In this document: positions 5,676 to 6,735 of the stretch, piece by piece
How the letters are laid out: each line of letters starts with the position of its first letter
How positions within the stretch are numbered: position 1 is the first letter of the stretch
Assembly (NCBI GenBank): GCA_016763875.1
Contig: JAESSZ010000771.1
Coordinates: forward strand, 1-6,735
Source of the DNA: Nannocystaceae bacterium
GTDB lineage: Bacteria; Myxococcota_A; Polyangia; Nannocystales; Nannocystaceae
Reading direction: 5' to 3'
DNA length: 6,735 nt
Made by a program: the position numbers and the translations under genes
Notes under the pieces: generated by a model
Databases searched by the model: none
What the model was told of the DNA's origin: nothing
The model's input: the letters and a program-made list of their open reading frames with translations, nothing else

Positions 5676-6735
5676 AGGCTTCGGGCTCGCCGTAAAGTAC
5701 GATGCCCTGGTCGAGCATCGCGCGATAGCTCGCCTCCAGCCACGCCTGTGAACGACCCGTCTCCGAGAGTCGGACCTCGTCGATCTCGCCGTGAAAGAAG
5801 CGCGCAGGCTCGTCCGCGTTTCCGCCGATCATCACGGGGCTGTTGTTCTCACTGATGTTGAAGAGGAACAGCGTCTCGTCGCGCATGAGGCCATCGACAA
5901 AGATCCGTTTGTCGTCGCTGTTTAGCGAGATCGCCGCCCCGTGCCAGGCGCCATCGTTGACCGAAACGTCGCCGTCCAGCCCCCAAGCGCCGAGCCCATC
6001 GTTGGTGTGATAGGCCAGATCGTCGTCGCTCTCGTTGCGCTGCAGACGCCACGCATCACTGCCCTTGGTGACGATCGCCTGCCAATCCGATGTGAAGCTC
6101 TCGACTCGAAAGAAGACCTCAAGGGTCATGCTGTTCCCGAAGTCGTAGTCGCCCTCGAGTGGCAGCAGCACGGAGTCGTCCTGTCCGTCGAACACAGTGG
6201 CGGGACCGATCACCCCCAGTCCGGGAACCGGGCCCCCCGCGGGCAAGCCATCGTGCCCCGTACCCGTCGAGTCCGTCATCGTGCCCATGTGGTGGACACT
6301 GATGTACGCGTTGGACCAGACCCCCGCGGGCGCACTCGCATCCGCCGCGCCGTCGTTGCCGAAATACATCATGATCGGCGGCGGCATGGTCCCCTGCTCG
6401 GGGATTTCTGGGATGCGAACCCAGACGAACGAGTCGCCCTGCTCGTTCCACTCTTCGATCTCGTGGTCGAGCCGTGTGAAGCCATCGGCGGCTACGAATC
6501 GAAGGTCGGCGCCGTCGTCTTGCGTCTGCACGTAGTCCACGCGGTTTGCGTTGAGGCGGACCAACACGGGGAAGCTGGAGAGTGTCTCGCCGATGTCCTC
6601 GTTGTCGATGAGCAGCTGGCGTCGATGGCCCCAAGCGACGTCCCACCACCCCACCGGGACACACTCGGTCGGCACCACAGACGTCGTGCCACTTTCCTCC
6701 GCGGCGACATCCCCGGTCGAGCCCGTGCCTTCGCC
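5665..6735 (-). CDS. DUF2341 plus LamG-like (concanavalin A-like) domain protein, 5' end outside window
   Basis: The minus-strand frame is open from the right edge to TAG at 5667-5665, giving 356 visible residues without the N-terminus. Residues 1-22 are a Gly/Ser/Thr/Glu linker (GEGTGSTGD start), typical of secreted proteins or lipoproteins in which a signal peptide or lipobox precedes such a linker. A DUF2341 domain follows at about 30-128: GWWDVAWGHRRQLLI, then FPVLVRL, GADLRFVAADG, SFVWVRIPEIPE and IMMYFGN. A LamG/Laminin_G_3 jelly roll spans about 142-338, with DSTGTGHDG, VFDGQDDSV, SMTLEVFFRVESF, RIFVDGLM and the diagnostic HGEIDEVRLSETGRSQAWLEASY. Only two cysteines are visible, Cys25 just before DUF2341 and Cys354 two residues before the end, so they may form one disulfide that closes the module. 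A GTG at 6678 could be called as a start but would cut a continuous linker. The likely role is surface adhesion or glycan binding. No enzyme motif is seen, and the pump on the other strand suggests no link. Confidence 0.85.
   Translation of the reverse strand, partial: GEGTGSTGDVAAEESGTTSVVPTECVPVGWWDVAWGHRRQLLIDNEDIGETLSSFPVLVRLNANRVDYVQTQDDGADLRFVAADGFTRLDHEIEEWNEQGDSFVWVRIPEIPEQGTMPPPIMMYFGNDGAADASAPAGVWSNAYISVHHMGTMTDSTGTGHDGLPAGGPVPGLGVIGPATVFDGQDDSVLLPLEGDYDFGNSMTLEVFFRVESFTSDWQAIVTKGSDAWRLQRNESDDDLAYHTNDGLGAWGLDGDVSVNDGAWHGAAISLNSDDKRIFVDGLMRDETLFLFNISENNSPVMIGGNADEPARFFHGEIDEVRLSETGRSQAWLEASYRAMLDQGIVLYGEPEACAG

Noticed and set aside
6197..6535. Plus-strand 112-codon open frame at the right side
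   Set aside because: It is antisense to the DUF2341/LamG gene, whose domain motifs are clear, and its own translation is Ser/Pro-rich without signature.

Overview
The window is a stretch of GC-rich chromosomal DNA from a Gram-negative bacterium. It carries a two-gene RND efflux system: an inner-membrane pump and a periplasmic adaptor, which imply an outer membrane. It also carries a surface-type DUF2341/LamG protein with a Gly/Ser/Thr-rich linker and a two-pass membrane protein with an Ala/Thr/Asp repeat linker. Low-complexity linkers of this kind, LamG/DUF2341 proteins and OruR-like AraC regulators are all common in Myxococcota, especially Nannocystis-like lineages. That assignment is an inference from style, not from a marker gene.

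Layout from left to right. (1) Positions 1-543, plus strand: the C-terminal part of a protein whose 5' end lies outside the window, with a codon-level repeat at its start and two membrane segments. (2) Positions 544-1167: no intact gene. This stretch holds two gene relics on opposite strands that overlap at their 3' ends. One is a 50-codon orphan tail (562-714, plus) that reads like the end of a beta-sandwich carbohydrate-active or LamG-type protein. The other is a broken AraC-family regulator (about 688-1111, minus) with a frameshift, a probable in-frame deletion of its second helix-turn-helix, and no N-terminus. (3) Positions 1168-2538 and 2535-5642, plus strand: adaptor and pump, translationally coupled by a GTGA stop/start overlap. 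(4) Positions 5665-6735, minus strand: a convergent DUF2341 plus LamG protein, truncated by the window edge. Only 22 bases separate it from the pump gene, and an inverted repeat spans both stop codons.

The adaptor and pump should work together to move a substrate from the periplasm or membrane across the outer membrane. No outer-membrane channel gene is present, so a TolC-type partner must lie elsewhere or just outside. The dead AraC gene sits divergently upstream of the pump operon in the usual position of a local regulator, so the operon may have lost its dedicated control. I see no convincing new biological system. The most informative part of the window is the relic-filled gap at 544-1167, which simple ORF calling would leave empty or mis-annotate.
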